Below are positions 33,419 to 35,311 of a stretch of DNA of 35,311 nt, piece after piece (the first letter of the stretch is position 1; each line of letters starts with the position of its first letter). The position numbers were made by a program, and so were the translations under genes. Under the pieces are notes generated by a model that did no database searches, was not told where the DNA came from, and saw nothing but the letters and a program-made list of their open reading frames with translations. Origin of the DNA: JAAYBG01 sp964411675 (GTDB lineage: Bacteria; Bacillota_I; Bacilli_A; ML615J-28; CAG-698); assembly GCA_964411675.1 (NCBI GenBank), contig CAYPLR010000017.1, positions 1 through 35,311 of the forward strand, written 5' to 3'.

Positions 33419-33778
33419 TTATATGTTATTAATTCTACCTCTATTTTTTCTAGAACAGCATTGTCCACAACCAACACGAAAATCATTACACAACTGATAC
33501 TCACCACCTGTGATAGTTATTATTTTCCCGTGAATTAGGGCTTCTGCTATTTTTTTTCGTGCTTGCATATATATCCCCTGAATCGTTGTTCTAGCAACAT
33601 TCATTTGACTGGCGCATTCTTCTTGTGTTAGTCCCTCTAAATCAATTAATCTAATTGTTTCATACTCATCAATTGTCATATTGATCAATTCTTTTTGTAA
33701 CACTGTTTGATCAAAGGGACCAAACTTATTTATTTTTGGCATACAACAAACTTTTCGACATTTCATCGGTCTAGGCAT
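33419..33778 (-). CDS. DUF134 family DNA-binding regulator
   Basis: 119 aa from ATG at 33778, chosen because AAGGAGGTG lies 6 nt before it; a frame open to 33814 would start inside a palindromic operator. MPRPMKCRKVCCMPKINKFGP is the conserved DUF134 start, here cut to its core CRKVCCMP (8-15). The helix-turn-helix (LTQEECASQMNVARTTIQGI, about 54-73) resembles the sigma-70 region 4 type. The tail has CGQCC. Seven or so Cys residues suggest metal or Fe-S sensing. Members are often found beside COG1433 genes. It is first in its operon and probably regulates it through the two palindromes at its promoter. Confidence 0.9.
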   Translation of the reverse strand: MPRPMKCRKVCCMPKINKFGPFDQTVLQKELINMTIDEYETIRLIDLEGLTQEECASQMNVARTTIQGIYMQARKKIAEALIHGKIITITGGEYQLCNDFRVGCGQCCSRKNRGRINNI

Positions 33779-33802
33779 TTTTTTCACCTCCTTACCTTTA
33801 TT

Positions 33803-33812
33803 GACATATGTC
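33803..33812. promoter_or_regulatory. Palindrome GACATATGTC, downstream copy
   Basis: Perfect 10-bp palindrome (12 bp as TGACATATGTCA) located about 6-15 nt after the expected transcription start of the DUF134 operon. Identical to the copy at 33841-33850; centres are 38 bp apart. Confidence 0.8.
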
Positions 33813-33824
33813 ACTTACAACACC

Positions 33825-33852
33825 ATTATACTACGTTGTCGACATATGTCAA
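33825..33852 (-). promoter_or_regulatory. Consensus sigma-A promoter of the DUF134 operon
   Basis: Minus strand TTGACA (33852-33847), 16-nt spacer, TATAAT (33830-33825). The -35 box is part of the upstream palindrome, so a bound regulator would block RNA polymerase. Confidence 0.87.
33841..33850. promoter_or_regulatory. Palindrome GACATATGTC, copy overlapping the -35 box
   Basis: Perfect 10-bp palindrome sharing four bases with the -35 element TTGACA. With the copy at 33803-33812 it brackets the promoter. Likely operator of the DUF134 protein; inferred. Confidence 0.82.
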
Positions 33853-33861
33853 TAACTTTTT

Positions 33862-33893
33862 TAAAAAGATATACTATCTTTCTAGATAGTATA
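33862..33893 (-). terminator. Intrinsic terminator of the HD-GYP/GGDEF unit
   Basis: TATACTATCT and AGATAGTATA form a perfect 10-bp stem with loop of 4; on the minus strand it runs into CTTTTTAA. It lies 14 nt after the GGDEF stop and just before the DUF134 promoter. Confidence 0.82.
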
Positions 33894-33906
33894 CCTTTTC
33901 CCATTT

Positions 33907-34896
33907 TTATTTTGCAATGACTATATTTTTACCCCTTGTTTTTGCTTCATATAAATTTTTGTCTGCTTCATCAATAAAAGCAGTTATTTCTTTATCACCT
34001 TCATATTGCTTTACTCCTGCACTAATTGTAACCCTAATTCCATCAACAAAAGCAAAATCCATAATCGCTTTACGAATTCGCTCTACAATGATTTTTGCAG
34101 CGAATAAATTGGTGTTGGGGAATATGATCAAAAATTCTTCTCCCCCATATCGCCCTGCAATATCCGTTTCTCTAATGTTCTTTTTCATTAATTGGGCAAT
34201 ATCTACTAACACTTGGTCACCATAAATGTGACCTTTGCTATCGTTGATCTTTTTAAAGTCATCAATATCGAGAAGAGCAATTGATAATGAATCTTTTTTT
34301 ATCCGAACATAATCAATGTTTGCTTGTAAATGATTATATAGTGACCGATGATTATTGATTTTTGTTAATCCATCTAGAGAAGACATTTCATCAAGAATTT
34401 GATTTTTCAATTCCAATTCTTGCTCTATTTTCTTTTTTTCAGTAATATCAAAAACAATACCAGCAAGGAAGATAGGTTTACCAGATTCATCTCGCTGCGT
34501 AATTTTCCCCCGATCATAATACCATTTATAACTACCATCTTTACAACGAATGCGATATTCTACTTCATAAACGTCCAATTTACCATACAAATGTTCACGC
34601 ATGATTTTCATTGCTTTTTCACAATCTTCAGGGTGTAGTTTTTCAGTAAAGAATTGATAGGTGACACGTTTGGGAAGTTCATCCATTTGATAACCTAAAG
34701 TAATGATTTTTAGAGGATTAAAGGTTACTTCATTCGTCTTAATATTCCAATACCAATGGCCAAGATTTCCTGTCCAAGCATATTCAAGTTTAACTGCTTG
34801 TTCTTTTTCTAACAATAGTTCTTTATTCAACATTTCTAGGGCATTCATTCGCTCAATCAGTTCTAGTTTTGTTAATTTCTTATTTTCCATATTCAT
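33907..34896 (-). CDS. PAS-GGDEF diguanylate cyclase
   Basis: 329 aa from ATG at 34896 (an ATG at 34890 is equally possible; neither has a clear ribosome site). A short coiled coil (about 5-30) is followed by a PAS_3-type domain (about 35-155, ending in the FDITEKKK linker) and a GGDEF domain (about 170-328). The active-site signature is GGEEF, and an RETD product-inhibition site lies five residues before it, so it should be an active, feedback-inhibited cyclase making c-di-GMP. No membrane segment: cytoplasmic. It overlaps the 3' end of the HD-GYP gene by about 17 nt, pairing synthesis and breakdown in one transcript. Confidence 0.92.
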   Translation of the reverse strand: MNMENKKLTKLELIERMNALEMLNKELLLEKEQAVKLEYAWTGNLGHWYWNIKTNEVTFNPLKIITLGYQMDELPKRVTYQFFTEKLHPEDCEKAMKIMREHLYGKLDVYEVEYRIRCKDGSYKWYYDRGKITQRDESGKPIFLAGIVFDITEKKKIEQELELKNQILDEMSSLDGLTKINNHRSLYNHLQANIDYVRIKKDSLSIALLDIDDFKKINDSKGHIYGDQVLVDIAQLMKKNIRETDIAGRYGGEEFLIIFPNTNLFAAKIIVERIRKAIMDFAFVDGIRVTISAGVKQYEGDKEITAFIDEADKNLYEAKTRGKNIVIAK

Positions 34897-35311
34897 CACT
34901 TGCACTTTCTTGATCGATAATACCCACAAGAACTTCTGCAACCTGTGGATCAAACTGAGTTCCTGCACCTTCTTTGAGAATACTTCTAGCTTCATTCTTT
35001 CGTTCTGCTAACGTCAAGTCCCCTCTATGTAAAACACGATCATAAGTTTCAACGGCGGTAATAATTCTTGAGATTAGTGGAATTTGTTCTTCTTTTAATC
35101 CTCTTGGATAGCCAGACCCATCCCATCTTTCATGGTGTCCATAAATATATTCGGCTAAATCTAAGGTATCATCAAATAAATTCAAGATTCGGTATCCCAC
35201 TGCAGAGTGTAATCGTATCTTTTCTCGTTCTTCGTCTGTAAAATAATCCTTTTTTAAAATCTTTTCATCAAGAACAATCTTACCAATATCATGTAAATAA
35301 GCAGCTCTTTT
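34880..35311 (-). CDS. HD-GYP domain protein, 5' end beyond window
   Basis: 143 codons are visible and the frame stays open to the window edge. The visible part carries LHDIGK (HD pair of the metal site) and, further on, HHERWDGSGYPRGL, the GYP signature, then SRIITAVETYDR. These are the marks of HD-GYP c-di-GMP phosphodiesterases. The first metal His and any N-terminal sensor domain lie outside. It overlaps the start of the PAS-GGDEF gene. An apparent start at 35200 is only an internal GTG in the HD domain. Confidence 0.92.
   Translation of the reverse strand, partial: KRAAYLHDIGKIVLDEKILKKDYFTDEEREKIRLHSAVGYRILNLFDDTLDLAEYIYGHHERWDGSGYPRGLKEEQIPLISRIITAVETYDRVLHRGDLTLAERKNEARSILKEGAGTQFDPQVAEVLVGIIDQESASDEYGK

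Noticed and set aside
33917..34225. 102-aa plus-strand open frame opposite the GGDEF domain
   Set aside because: Shadow of the conserved GGDEF coding sequence; no promoter or ribosome site.
1..35311. Mollicutes code with TGA as Trp
   Set aside because: TGA ends several genes in proper operon context (U32, acyltransferase, Toprim-like) and Trp codons are TGG.

Overview
This is a 35.3 kb AT-rich window from a bacterium using the standard code: TGA is a true stop (for example at the ends of the U32 and Toprim genes) and Trp is TGG. The features point to a low-GC Firmicutes-type or Mollicutes-sister lineage: strong GGAGG ribosome sites, consensus TTGACA/TATAAT promoters, U-tailed hairpin terminators, a KtrAB potassium system, a SwrC/YerP-like RND pump and c-di-GMP-I riboswitches. 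The orange-protein-like MinD/COG1433 operon suggests an anaerobe. The genus cannot be fixed from this sequence. Two runs of exactly 100 N (6523-6622 and 23150-23249) are assembly gaps, each interrupting a gene. No intergenic stretch exceeds about 300 bases, and I see no tRNA, rRNA, insertion sequence or CRISPR array.

Layout. (1) 1-4503 is a c-di-GMP block on the minus strand: a riboswitch-controlled, apparently active EAL phosphodiesterase followed by a degenerate GGDEF-EAL protein, then a second riboswitch cut by the left edge that would control a gene outside the window. (2) 4543-11827 is a tight minus-strand operon: sugar-isomerase-like TIM barrel, RlhA-like U32 protein, condensation-type acyltransferase, zinc-ribbon membrane protein, and a membrane-anchored ComEC-like metallo-beta-lactamase protein with Ig-like domains. 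(3) 11902-15298 is a second minus-strand operon: membrane metallophosphoesterase, another TIM barrel, DegV. (4) 15376-19488 is an RND efflux pump with a TetR repressor and a visible operator. (5) 19546-22118 holds a lipoprotein, a lone PTS_EIIC_2 membrane protein and a Cof-type HAD phosphatase. (6) 22122-24670 holds an AAA ATPase plus Toprim-like gene pair (possible phage defence) followed by a self-regulated MerR/GyrI-like gene. (7) 24682-27744 is ktrB-ktrA plus a DUF1295 membrane reductase-like gene. (8) 27851-30778 holds a membrane protein, then a small zinc-ribbon-like protein, GNAT, AAA ATPase and TfoX-N genes on the opposite strand. (9) 30812-33852 is a five-gene operon with a DUF134 regulator, two COG1433 (NifX/orange-protein-like) proteins and two MinD-type ATPases carrying ferredoxin inserts; its promoter is bracketed by two identical 10-bp palindromes. 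(10) 33862-35311 is an overlapping HD-GYP / PAS-GGDEF pair, partial at the right edge.

Two themes stand out. Cyclic-di-GMP turnover is encoded at both ends, with one phosphodiesterase placed under a c-di-GMP riboswitch (a likely negative feedback loop). Several regulators also sit beside operators that can be read directly: TetR, MerR and DUF134.
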